NCBI GenBank assembly: GCA_016748015.1
Contig: JAAOMT010000176.1
Coordinates: forward strand, 296,434 to 360,433
DNA length: 64,000 nt
Reading direction: 5' to 3'
From: Geosiphon pyriformis
Lineage: Eukaryota; Glomeromycota; Glomeromycetes; Archaeosporales; Geosiphonaceae
This document shows positions 10,957 through 22,690 of this stretch, one piece after another. The position numbers and the translations under genes were made by a program. A model generated the notes under the pieces. It did no database searches. It was given only the letters and a program-made list of their open reading frames with translations, and was not told the DNA's origin. Position 1 is the stretch's first letter. Each line of letters begins with the position of its first letter.

Positions 10957-12914
10957 TTATTCACAAGCAAGCTTCGCATCAAAGCTACTTAAGGCAATTG
11001 CGAAAGCTTGAAGTGGGCACATAGGATACATGAAATCCATCGTGAATGTATCCTCCAAGACACGTCCGAATTGCATTATGATGTAATCCACTAAAAACAA
11101 ATATCAAAATGGGTTTGAATATTATATATTCAGAAATTATTAAAAAAATATTTCCAGAAACTTACAATCATTGTCATGTACAATCTGAAAATTTTTAACC
11201 GAAGCTAAAGTGACACGTCCACTAAAATTTAACACGTATGATTGTGTTTCTGCCGTATATAATTTCATGAGAAGTTATGTTAAAAAATGTAATAGATATT
11301 GATTTTAAAAATATTTATTTTTCATACCTTCATTCCATTGAGGAGATTTATTGTGAAGAACTAAAATATCTCGGTGACTACCACTCCGAAATTTTTCAAT
11401 CAATGTTTCTTCTTCCTAATAAAATTTATTTTTCCTTATTATAATCTTTTTGATTTTTACGAATATAAAGAACGAGATTAATAAGATTACCGTCTTTGGT
11501 CGAAATTCAGGTCTTTCCCCACCCTTTGTCATTCCCGTTAACAAAACAGTCATCTTGCGAGGACCTTTAAAACCCAATATATTAGGGTCCTTTCATAAAA
11601 AATCTGTCAAATTTTGGCTTTCATCCAAACTTCAAAACAAAACTTTTCATAGAACCCTTAATTTACGTATACTACGGCTCCCAATTCTTCTCGGACGGGA
11701 AGATTCGCTAAATTAGGCTCCTTTTTTAAAGGATTTCGACCATGCGAATAAATAGAAAAAGCCGTGCCAAGAAAATTCGATCTATCAGTAAAGTCAAAAA
11801 AAAAACCCCCCCCCCCCAAATATTAAAATATAATGGTAAAATCTCGGAAATTAAGATACTTCATTTGAGTTCACCTGACTTTCCCCACAATATGTTTTAT
11901 CGTGCTGGACGTAGTTAATTGTTCAGTCGTGATAACGTAATGCGAACTCTTGCTCTTTTTTCGCTTGCGTGCAGCTAACATAAAGGTTCGAGTTTGATCG
12001 GAAGAATCCTCTACAAATAACTCATATTGGGGATAAAATTTCCCAAACCCATCCTTACTACGAGTTATTTTGCAAAGAACTTTTTGACCTTGGGGAACCG
12101 GCCTACGACAAAAAATCATTTATTTCACCAAGTCACAATTCCGTATTTTTCCCTAGAAACAATCTAAATTCAAGGAAACCATTTTTTACTTCATGATAAA
12201 GTCTAGAACTTCTTCATCTTCCATCGCCTCTCTAGATTTTGATAATCGAAATGTTTCAATCATTTGAGCGGTGGGACGATTGACAACAATAGTACGTAAT
12301 TGTTCGGCAGGGGCAATCGGCTGATCTAATGTTGATGGCATTAGAGAAGATGAGCCATTGACAGATGAGGGGGATGTAATTGATAACGTCAAAGACCCGT
12401 AGCTCTGAGCATATAAAGCAAGACACAAAAGGAAATCAATTCAGAGCCTATAAACTCTGTATTATCTAAACGAAGAAAACATACCGGCGAAAGTGTTGAA
12501 TTTTCATCTTCTGAGAGGTCCGTGATATCTTCAGAAGATCCATCATTTTCAAAATTGTCCTCAACTGAAAGGTTATTGATGGCCGATATTACATTTGGGG
12601 ATATTTCGTTCTCTTTGCAATGATTAATATAGAGGGTGTAATTTAGACAATTGTTAGCGTTTCAGCGTTTTCACGTAATTTCCACAAGAGTCTCAATGAT
12701 AATTTAGAAGGCCCAAGTTTTTCAAGTTGTTTTTGAGAAACTCACCAACACCACTATACATAGAGTGACGACGACGATTTGAGTTTAATCGATTAACTCC
12801 TCTTTGAGAGCTATTGTTTCCATTCTCATCAGTAGATGGCAATCTTGAAGATTGCGAGTTTTGACTGTTATTTTCCCAAAAAATCTCGTCAAGCAAAGTT
12901 TTGTCACCCTCCAT
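10957..12914 (-). CDS. Tubby C-terminal-domain protein
   Basis: Tubby-like protein. The family's C-terminal barrel binds phosphoinositides at membranes; its role in fungi is little known. The gene has several exons. The start is ATG at 12914; the N-terminal exons encode a Ser/Asn-rich, acidic, low-complexity region ([20 protein letters not shown] and similar). The domain starts near 12090 with [20 protein letters not shown], continues [10 protein letters not shown] and [15 protein letters not shown], then a next exon with [16 protein letters not shown] and REELGAVVY. After another intron come [57 protein letters not shown] and the diagnostic end [20 protein letters not shown] before a stop at 10957-10959. 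Exon phases that I checked (AGG/AGA join near 11870; VVY-DPN join near 11590-11660) agree. One intron holds a poly-A/poly-C run at about 11793-11816. All core family blocks are present. Confidence 0.9.
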
Positions 12915-14539
12915 AATACTTTTAAAAATTCAATAAGGCCGAGATTTCAAGAATCCAATGTCACACTTTGTAAAATGACTCATTTCAACAATAGTCGTAA
13001 AATAATAATTTTGATTTTTTGCTTTATATAACAATATTATTATTATTATTTATTATTTATTTTTAAAATTATATATATATATTTAATCATTTATAAATAA
13101 AATAATTATATTTAATCTAAATTTATATTATAACAAATACAAGAAAAGGTTTTTATTGAAAAAAAGTTTTTGTTTTTTCTGCTTTATTAATTTTCAATAT
13201 TTTGCAAAGAACTAACAAGAACTAATAACTGCTATCAATACTTATATAACCAAAAAAAGTTTCTATTGGCAGTAGTTTTACTTAAAAACTTAAAAAGATG
13301 AATAGTAATATTAAAAACTTTAAAAATAAAATAATTTTTTCTTTGGACAAAGCTTTGTTTTTTGACAACAAAATAGTTGTCTTTAAAGTTTTTAATAATA
13401 TAAAAACAAGGGTTAAAGAATTTTATAATAGTAAATATTGAGTTTAATATTAATAATAAAAGTAAAATTTCTTTAAATTCCAGAACAAACACTTTTAAAA
13501 TAAAAAAAATAAATACTAAAAAATTAAATATGTTATTATTAAATATAATTTATTATAATACTAAAATAAAAAAATATCTTTTTTATTTTTTTTTCTATTA
13601 TATTTAAGTTTTGCTTTTGTAATTGTTAAAAAAAAACTGAAAGTTACTATTAAAAAATTTTATGTTTTAAATATTAATCTATTAACTATTAAGTAAAAAT
13701 TTTTTTTTAATGTTATTAATATTAATTTTATTGTTAATAAAAATTGTTAAATTTTTAATAAGTTATTTATTTTTAAAGTATTTTTTATATTTTAAAAAAT
13801 ATATATTATTAAACTTATATATAATTACTTTGTAATAAATATTAACTTTTTTACAAAAATTTTTAATTGTAAATTTTTTAATAATTGTAAAAAAAATCAA
13901 CTTTTTTATAAAAAATTTTGACTTTAAACTTCTTATTAATATAAAAATAAAAAAAATACTTTATAAAAAAATATTTTCTGTTTAAACTTAAAATAAATTA
14001 TTATCAAAATTAACTAATTAATTTTAAAATATTAATTAAATTGTAAATTTTAAAGTAATTAATAAAAAAAGTTTATTTTATTAATTAATAACTTAATATA
14101 TTTTTTTAAAAAAAAGCTTTTTTTTATATATTTTGTTATAATATTAATTTAAATTTTAACACTTTTTTGTTGTTAATTTTTTATAAACTTTTTTAAGATT
14201 TAAATATATATTTTAACAAATTATTAAATATTTAACAAATTTTTAAATATTTAACAAATTCTTAAATATTATATAGTTTAAAATATTATATAATTTAATA
14301 AACTTAAAATAATATTATATATTAAGTAATAATAAAAATTATAAAGATAATATTATATTAATTAACAATTTAAAATTTGTTTAATAACATAATTTTTTTA
14401 ACCTAATTTTTATTAAAATTTAAATATTGTCTATAATTTTCAAATAATTATTAAAGTAATTTGATTTAAAAATTATTAAAATTTCAGTTTTATAAATTTT
14501 TTAAATATATTAAATTTTAATGATTATAATATTAAATTT
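12915..14539. other. A+T-rich block with probable LINE ORF1 relics
   Basis: No intact gene. On the plus strand, about 13250-13500 reads as LINE-like low-quality coding (KALFFDNKIVVFKVFNNIK), and 13640-13690 (FYVLNINLLTIK) matches 23190-23240 (FFVLNINLLTLESK) in the large LINE copy. This is probably the ruined 5' part of the LINE whose 3' end lies at 14540-15450. The remainder is A/T runs with no recognisable content. Confidence 0.4.
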
Positions 14540-15450
14540 TGTTATGTGCATTAGAAAGTTGGTTCTGGTTCTGGTTTTCTGGTGGGTAGTTTGCTTTCAG
14601 ATGTTAATTGGCTCAGTTCTTTTTAGGTATAACACTCTGATTTACATATGGCTGTAGGTTTTACCAGCAGGCATACTGCTGATACTCATACCTACTTTAT
14701 AAAGGCTTTGTATTATCAGCTTTCCATAGCTGTTTGAAAACGCCTTTATGATAAGTGTTATCCCAGTGTTCTGTGCTTGTATTGTGGGAAGATGGAGATG
14801 TCTAATCATGTGTTTTCTTGCATGATCAATATTTCTGCTTGTCACAAGATTTTGGAGTTCTGTGTATTCTCTTGAAGGGAACTTTCTGGTCATTCTCTTC
14901 CTCTTTTGAGTGTTTTGCAACTGTTGTCAATCTGTGCTTCAGATTTTTTAATGTCTTCAGCTCTTTTCAAAGGTTTTGTTTTCAATAGGTGGTTCTCAAA
15001 GGCTGTTTCTGTCTTCCATGATCCCAAAGTAGCTAGGATTAAAGTTGCTGAGTTTATGTACTCTCTTTGTTTCGCTTTTAGAGATGACATTTGGATGGTT
15101 CATGCTAAGCATTACACCTTTATGGAAAAACATAGACTGATTCCAATAGATAGTTCTGCTCTTGTCTCAGTTTCTGGCTCAGCTTTGAAGTTTTCGGCTG
15201 GTGTAGTTAAATTGCTTGGAATTTCTAAGGCTTTTGGTGTTCATTTTGGCTTTTGCAAACCTTGTTTGTTTTTTTTAGATGTTGGTACCTTGGTTTCGGT
15301 TAAAATAACTGCATAGTGTTGTTCTGACTGGTTTGAATGACTGGTTACATGTAGTAAATATATGATTCATACTTAGTTTAGATCATTTTTTTGATGTATA
15401 GTTCTAAGTAGTGTTTGAACTTCGCTTATTAAGTATTAATAAAAAAAAAA
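14540..15450 (+). mobile_element. LINE 3' end, moderately preserved
   Basis: This is the 3' end of the LINE family. At 14690-14830 lies the zinc-finger region (HYQLSIAV, a TGA in place of a codon, KRLYDKCYPSVLCLYCG, then NHVFSCM), with a C-x2-C...H-x4-C pattern. From 14906 to 15316 an uninterrupted frame encodes the family's conserved C-terminal domain (DDIWMVHAKHYTFMEKHRLI, then GVVKLLGISKAFGVHFGFCK and CLFF). The 3' untranslated part and A-rich tail end at about 15445. Base composition is visibly richer in G and C than in the other fragments, so this is one of the younger copies. Confidence 0.85.
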
Positions 15451-15879
15451 ATTTTGTAAATTATTTTTACAAGTATTAAATAAATTGTAAAATTTAAAAA
15501 CTGTTTTAATTTTATAATAAGTATTTATTAATTAAACTGTTTTTTAAATTTATTTTAAATTTGTTTTTGTGTAATTTTTATAGTAAAATTTATTAAAAAG
15601 TTTTTTTTAATAATTTTACATATTTTTAAATGTTTTTTTATATATAAAACCAAAAATAATATTTTAATATTTTTTTGATTATATAATTAAAAAAAATCAA
15701 GTTTTTTTTTCAAAGTAATATTTTTAAAATTTAACTTTAATTTTGTTTTTTATAATTATTAAAAAACTTTTTACAAGTAAATTAAATAAGTTTTAAAAGT
15801 TAAAAAGTACATATTAATATTATTTACAATTATTAATTTTTATAAAAGTTTAATATATAAAAAGTTTTATTATAAATTT
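15451..15879. other. A+T-rich spacer between two LINE copies
   Basis: Runs of A and T lie between the 3' ends of two LINE copies that face each other tail to tail. Nothing else is visible. Confidence 0.5.
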
Positions 15880-18690
15880 TTTTATTTTATTTAATGAGTA
15901 TAATTCAACCACTATCTAAATACATAAAATCAAATAAGATCCTAAATTAAGTATGGCTCATGTTTTTTTTATACATGACCAGTCATTTAAACCAATCAAG
16001 ACAATACTATACACCTAAACTAACTACTACAAAAAAATCATACAAAAAACCAAAATACATACTCACTAAACCAGGATGCAAACCAAAACAAATATAAATG
16101 TCCAATTTGATATCAAACTTATAAATTATCTTATAAGATTACAAGAATATTAAACCAGAATAACTAGAATTATGAATCCATTTTTTGGCAAAAAATCTTG
16201 TTTTTTATAATATATTCTCAATTTGGCAGTAGACACTCAAATTGTAGATTTGTAATCTTTGATAAAACTCTGGACCAAATTAACAACTATCAAACTTTTA
16301 TTAGACCCAAAAACCAACAAACTTATTGTGTTAGTCATTCACTTTTTTATTATAAAATCTTTGGCCAAAGCCATATACAGACAACCAGAAAATCCAGTTT
16401 TATATAAAAACTAAATTGTAGTGCAGCCAACATTACTGATGCTTAGCAAGTTATTCCAAGTCTTAACCATATTAGAAATTAATTTCTTTCTGATATTAGT
16501 GTCTCGTATATACAAAAACATGTAATCAAAATTCTCAATCAAACCATACTGGATACACAACACACTAGGATAGTTCAAGTTGTATAGTCTCTTCCTTTTG
16601 GCCATAGACAACCAATAATATAAGACCTTCATAAAATAAAACTTTGGTGTTGTAAAGGCAGAGTTCAAGAAACCAAAGTGAATTCTATCATCAAAATACC
16701 AAATACAAAAGATCTAACACATATCCAACAATTTACTAAGATTCACATTTACAATACCATCTGCATATTTGGATTTCCAGTCAACAAAACTAATAGCCTC
16801 AAACAAATACCTTATAAAGCAATAAGCATTTTTAAAAACAGTTCTGTTTTTGACAGCAAAAAAGTAATATAGCATTTCAACAGACAATACAAACTTAAAT
16901 TCAGTAATAATACCAGCAAAAAAGTCAGTACATTCATTATCAATAACTCCAGAATATCCCTTGATTTTTTTTCAATGAATTGACAAATTTTTAGAAGCAA
17001 CAGTAGAACAAATGTGTTCTTTTTTAATCCAGCATTTTTTATGAAAGTTGGAAATAACACAATTATTGACTGAAGCACACATATTCAAAAATGTCTGGCT
17101 ATTTGAAACCAAAATTATTGAGCTTGAAATTAAAATGCAATTCAAAGCAAAAACAATAGCCTGCAGTTCCATTAGAATTGAAAAAAGCAAACTATAGACT
17201 CTAACCTTAATATTTAAATTAACATTTAAGAAATAAACAATAGCACTACTACAGGTATTTATAAATCCCAAATTCTTAATTGATTCATTTATGTAAACAC
17301 TTATTTCACTAAACTCATTTTCAATAAGATGCTTATTAATAAATTTCAAACTGCATAAGTATTCATTAGAAGTAAAATGATGAGCCAAAGCACTATTACC
17401 AGCCAAATTACCACCTTTAATAAATAAGACCAATAAATTGAACCAATCAGGAACACTGCTTTTAGGATTCAGTTTCTTCTATCTGCAAAATGTGCTCTAT
17501 GTAAAGCACATATTACAATGGTCCAAAAGTTGATTTACAAAAACAATGCCAAATTTCTTTAATAAATCTATTATATCTAAGTATTAATCTACACCCAAAA
17601 TATCAGCAACAAAAATACCACTACCAGCTCAAAAAACATTAGGTATATTATTGACTAAAAATGATTCACATAATGCCAATGTGTTGATTATACTGGCCAA
17701 AAAGCAATTGATAAGATTAATTAACAACTTGATTGAAAAGCTTAAAGACTGCTGAACATTTAGCTAACAGTCTATAAATCCATGGCTCTGTATTTGAACA
17801 AATTGCTGAAAATGCCCTCTAAATTAGTGAAATTAACCAAACTAGCTAGCAAATATTCAGTTTGCATCTGCTCAAAAAATTTGAAACCATACAACTTAAA
17901 ATAAAAAATAGCTTCATTAGGAAAATTTTTAGGTAAGTTGGCCTTAAGCTTCAGTTCTTTTTTAAGCAATCTGTTTTATTTTTCATATACACTTGCTGAA
18001 ATATAACTAAACTATATTCTATAATTGATAATAGATTGAAATATTGCAAACACCAAATACAAAAATTGCTTGTCTAATATAGTCTTCTTTAAAACTAGAT
18101 TCATAAAAAACTTAATGTCTGAATAAGCTTTGACAATACTGGATTTAAAAAGGCCATTTATAAACAAAAAAATGTTTAAATATTTGTAAGATTTATTCTT
18201 TTTTGCTATTGAAATACTGGATCCACTAATTAACAGCTAAAAATTCTCCACTCTTTGATTGATGAGTATAACAACTATTTTGTCCATGTTAATCAAAATG
18301 TCATTGATTTGAAAAAATTTGCTTGCTATATTCAAAATATTTTGAGTAGTAAACATGCTATTCTTAATTCAAATTGTGTCATCCATAAAAGCCCCAGCAG
18401 CCAAAAAAAATGTCTTGCCATTTCTGAAATCTTGCTTGCCAAACTTTGTAAAAAATTTTGAATCCAATCTGTATTTATATAATTCATTATGTTTCTTAAC
18501 TTTGCAGAGTAAAAAAGCATAAAAAATTCTTCACAATAATGGTAAAAATATTTTTTTCTGATCTAAATCATTGTGAACAGCATAACTATCTGTAAGCCCA
18601 AAATTTGTTATTACCTAATTAATTCAATTATTGTGTATTCTTTCAAAAAACTCAATAAAATGAGAACACATTTTGATCTTGGTTAGATTA
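15880..18690 (-). mobile_element. LINE, 3' half, decayed, minus strand
   Basis: Read on the minus strand. The tail lies at about 15880-16060 (complement of the family 3' end, with the ACTAGATAGT-like motif as plus ACTATCTA at about 15910). The zinc-finger region is at 16411-16668 (FMKVLYYWLSMAKRKRLYNL, then YPSVLCIQYG). The RNase H region is at 16972-17433 (VYINESIKNLGFINTC, matching VYTNGSLSGLGTVSCK at about 56200 in the better copy). Reverse-transcriptase-side remnants follow up to about 18690, including parts matching the 45390-45810 region (at 17772-17969, KLKANLPKNFPNEAIFYFKL versus KFKSGLPFDFPSNTIYHSFF). Stops are frequent and there is no intact ORF. Confidence 0.8.
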
Positions 18691-19690
18691 TTCTACAAGT
18701 AAAATTACTTAATAGAATTATAAATAAATATTATATAATTAAAAAAAAAATATTAAAAAATTTTTGATATTAAAAAACATTTTATATGTATATTTGTTTT
18801 ATAATAAAATTATATATAAAATATATATTAAAAAAAAGTAAAAAATATAAATAAAAATATATATAATTTTTAATTTAATAAATTAAAAACAAATAAAAAA
18901 CAGTTTATATAAGATTAAAATAAATAAACAATTATTAAATATATATAATTATGTTTATTATCATAGAAACAAAATTATTTTAATCTAATAATTAAATATT
19001 ATATTTTAAATAAACTTGATTAAAACAAGTTTTTTTTATTATAATGTATTTTTTATAAATTATTATTATACAAAGTAAAATATAATAAAAATTTATATAA
19101 ATATTAATTAAATATAAAAAAATTAGTAAAAAAGACAAATTAATACCAAAAATTATATATTTTTATATTTTTTAACAAAAATTTTTACAACAAAATAATA
19201 TAAATAGAATATAATTTTATTATTATTCAATATATATTAAATATAGCAAACCAGTTTTTTTAATAAATAATATTTTAATTAATAATAACAAAACAATAGT
19301 AATAAATTATAGAATAAAAAATATTAATTTAAAAATTAATAATTAAAATATTAATAAAAAAACTTAATTATTTAGAAATTATATTATAAATAAAAAACTT
19401 TAATAATTTAAATTTAAAAAAAACTATAAAAAATATAAATTTTTTTATAATATAATAATTAAAAAAATAATTATAAAAAACAATTTATGTATTTAATAAA
19501 TACAATACTTCTTTTAATTATTATTTAACAAATACAAAAAAGCATAATAAATAAAAAAAATATGTGTTAATAAAATATTATAATAATAAAAAAATTAAGA
19601 AAAAATCAATTTATTAAAAATATTTTAAATAAAAATATTATTTAATATTTTATAAAATTAAGTTATTTGTTTAAATTTAATTAATAATAA
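18691..19690. other. A+T-rich spacer
   Basis: One kilobase of almost pure A+T. No gene, RNA or element boundary is recognisable by eye. Confidence 0.55.
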
Positions 19691-20835
19691 TAATACAATC
19701 TAGTCTGGAATAAGGATCTTACTGTGTATTAGATTAAAGTCAAGAGTCATTCTGGAGTGGCCAGTAATATGAAAACTGATATTTTGGCTAGTAAAGCAAC
19801 AGGCTCTCCTGTTTTTCTGCCCATGGGCATGCAGGAACAATTTTTGATAGCTAAAGGCTTAGCTGTATTTAACAATACTCATCATTTTGTTCAGAATGTG
19901 TTTAGGTCTGTTTGTAAAGCTCATTGGGAAGCGAGTTCTGGTTACAATGCAATTTCAAGAGTGTTAGTTGGTAATGTGAATTGGGTTATCACCTCAAGAG
20001 TGTGGCACCCCAATTCACACATGCTTACAAAGTTTACTAGTCGGAAGTCAGCCACTTTGTACATGTATATAATGAAAGCTGTGCATCATAGACTGCCTGT
20101 TGCTGTCTGTAAGAGGCTTTATAATAAGAAGTATTCTGGTGTACTTTGTTTATTGTGCAGTGAAGTGGAATTGCCAGATCATGTTTTTACTTGTGCTTGA
20201 AATATTGATATTTGAAGGAAAATTTTGTCCAAAGCTTCTGCTTTCTGGACTTCTTTGGTTGGTGTTTATGGCTTGTCTTTATCTGCTGTTTTTTGGGTGC
20301 TTGATTTTTGTCATTTAGATATTGGCTTGTATTTGGTAATATGCAAAGATTTTGTGTTAAAGAATTGGTGTAAGGAAGCTATTAAGATTTTTGATAGGAA
20401 AGAAAGAGCTGTTAGCTTTGTCATTAATTTGATTGAGAGGTTGGTCAAGCTGCATTATTTTAAAGTATGGTTGATAAGATTTGAGTTTAGAGTGCATATG
20501 AAGAAGACTGGTTTGGTTGGTAATGGTGGTGTGTTGTTAGATTTTTCATATTGTGCAAATTCTGTGTTGTCGGATAGTGTGGTCAGGTTTCTTGGTATGC
20601 TAGATTTTTTTACTGTTAGCTTTGGTTATTGCAGGCCTTGTCTTTTCTTTTTTGGTTTGAATGGTAATCTTTATGTTAATATAGGTGTGTAGTATTGTTT
20701 TGTCTGGCCTGAATGGCTAGCTATATGTAGAAAATGCGTGAATTGCATTTAGTTTAAGCCACTTAGTTTGGTTTTATGTACTAGATAGTGGTTGGACTTT
20801 ACTTGTTAAATGCATTAATAAAAAAATAATAATAA
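19691..20835 (+). mobile_element. LINE 3' end, comparatively well preserved
   Basis: At 19757-20200 an open frame encodes the region between RNase H and the zinc finger plus the finger itself (SNMKTDILASKATGSPVF; KRLYNKKYSGVLCLLC; ELPDHVFTCA; C-x2-C-x7-H-x4-C). After a stop at 20198-20200 and a frame change, 20225-20692 encodes the family C-terminal domain (FVLKNWCKEAIKIFDRKERA, then VVRFLGMLDFFTVSFGYCRP and CLFFFGL) ending in a stop. The 3' untranslated end terminates in an A-rich (TAA)n tail at about 20815-20835. This makes a useful reference for judging the decay of the other copies. Confidence 0.87.
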
Positions 20836-21375
20836 TAAATTTATTAATATTAGTAATTTGTTTAAAAAATTGTTTTATAAATTTGTATATTATAAAATAA
20901 AGACTAAATAATTTGTTTTAAAACTAATTAGTATTAAAACTAATATTAAAAATTGTTATTTGATTAATATAATAAATTTATAAAAAATATTAATAGTAAA
21001 CTTTTTGTTATAATTTAAAAATATTTGTGTTAAATGTTTTAAGTATATTAAAACACACCAAAAATATTAAAATATAGAAAAAATTAAATATAAATTAAAA
21101 ACAAAATAATAATAAATTAAAAATATTTATTAATAAAATTTGAATTAATTTTCATTATTAGTAAAATTTTAATGTGTTTTTAATGTTAATTTTAAAATTA
21201 ATATTAAGATATATAATTTAATATTATTAATTTTAATTAAAATCACAGTTATTATATTAATAAAATATGTTTTTAAAAAAAAAAATTTACATAAATAATA
21301 TATACATATATAATTTAAAATTACCAAATAATAAACCAAATTATTAAAATTACAAGTTACTTATTAATATTTTAA
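20836..21375. other. A+T-rich spacer
   Basis: About 540 bp of A/T runs between tail-to-tail LINE fragments. Nothing else is recognised. Confidence 0.5.
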
Positions 21376-22430
21376 TAAGTAAGATCCAAATATTACTTAA
21401 TACAATATATCAAATTAAGTAATCTAAACTAGATACAAATCATGTATTTTCTACATATGACCAGCCATTTGAACTGATCAAAACAATATTATAGAACTAT
21501 ATTAACAGACATTTCATTATTAATACCAAAAAAAAAACTGCAAAGTTTGTAAAAACCAAAACTAATACTATATGTCTCAACAATACCAAGTAACTTAACA
21601 ACTCCATTAGAAAACAATAAAAAAAACCCACAGGTTTCTGAATGTACTGAACCATCACATGTAATCAAACTTTTTGATTCTATAAATACTCTGTACTTAG
21701 TCTTAACTATTCACATTTTTTTATAATAAGTTTTATCTAAATTTTTTAGCAATTCAATAATTTTTTTGCCAATAACTTTAGCATAGACAAAAATAAATAA
21801 AGCCTCCAAAAATTAATCTCTAAAAACAAAACTCTTGTACAAAGCTATATATACCTCAAAGTCAAAGGCATAAGTAAAAAGCATTTGCATAATATGAGAT
21901 AATGACAGACATGTCTCTGACATAGAAGTTTACAAAACCATATATGAATCAAGCAATGTTTTATGAACAGCAGAGTTTATTATATATGTGAACAAATAGT
22001 TGGGAAGTTCAATCTTCTTACAATAAAGACACAATATATCAGGATAAATTCTATCATACAAATATTTTTTTATAGTGATTGGCAAATAACAATACAAAGC
22101 TTTTATAAAATATAAGTGTAAATCAGCAATAAGTTTATTTATAAAATCAGATGTTATATGTAAATTAGAGTGCCAAATTAATGAAATTCAATCTCAATTC
22201 ATATTACTAATCATATTAGTATTAATTATATTAAACTCAGGCCCAACCTTCTAATAAGCTTAATAAACAGTTCTAAAAACATCACAAGTAAAATAACAAA
22301 CATTTTCTAATACTACTATTCTATTAGCCTTAATATAACTTTTCTTGACAAGAACAAAAATTGCAAAATTTGAATGCAAAACCAAGTAAGCCAGCTTATC
22401 AATACACTACTTATTAATATAAAAAATAAA
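21376..22430 (-). mobile_element. LINE 3' fragment, decayed, minus strand
   Basis: The plus-strand text at about 21420-21500 (ACTAGATACAAATCATG...CTACATATGACCAGCCATTTGAACTG) is the complement of the family's 3' untranslated end (GAATGGCTAGCTATATGTAG in the copy at 20715). Further up the minus strand, about 21540-21860 corresponds to the C-terminal domain and 22010-22150 to the zinc-finger region. It is broken throughout by stops. The 5' limit near 22430 is approximate. Confidence 0.7.
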
Positions 22431-22690
22431 AAATATATAATAATAAATATCTTTTGTTTAGATTTAAAATTAACTATTAATTATTTTAATAAATTTTTAA
22501 ATATTTTGGTAAATTTTTAAATATTATATAATTTAAGATATTATATAATCTAATTATTATATTTAATTATACTTATATATTATATATTATACAAATTAAA
22601 ATATTATTTTTTTACTAAACTAATTAGCAAAAAAAAAAAATATTATAAAACTTTTTTCTTTTTTTTATTTCAAATTTTTAAAAAAAGTTT

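Noticed and set aside
11793-11816. Poly-A/poly-C run as a frameshift or assembly error in the Tubby gene
   Set aside because: It lies in an intron between well-matched exons, so it does not affect the coding sequence.
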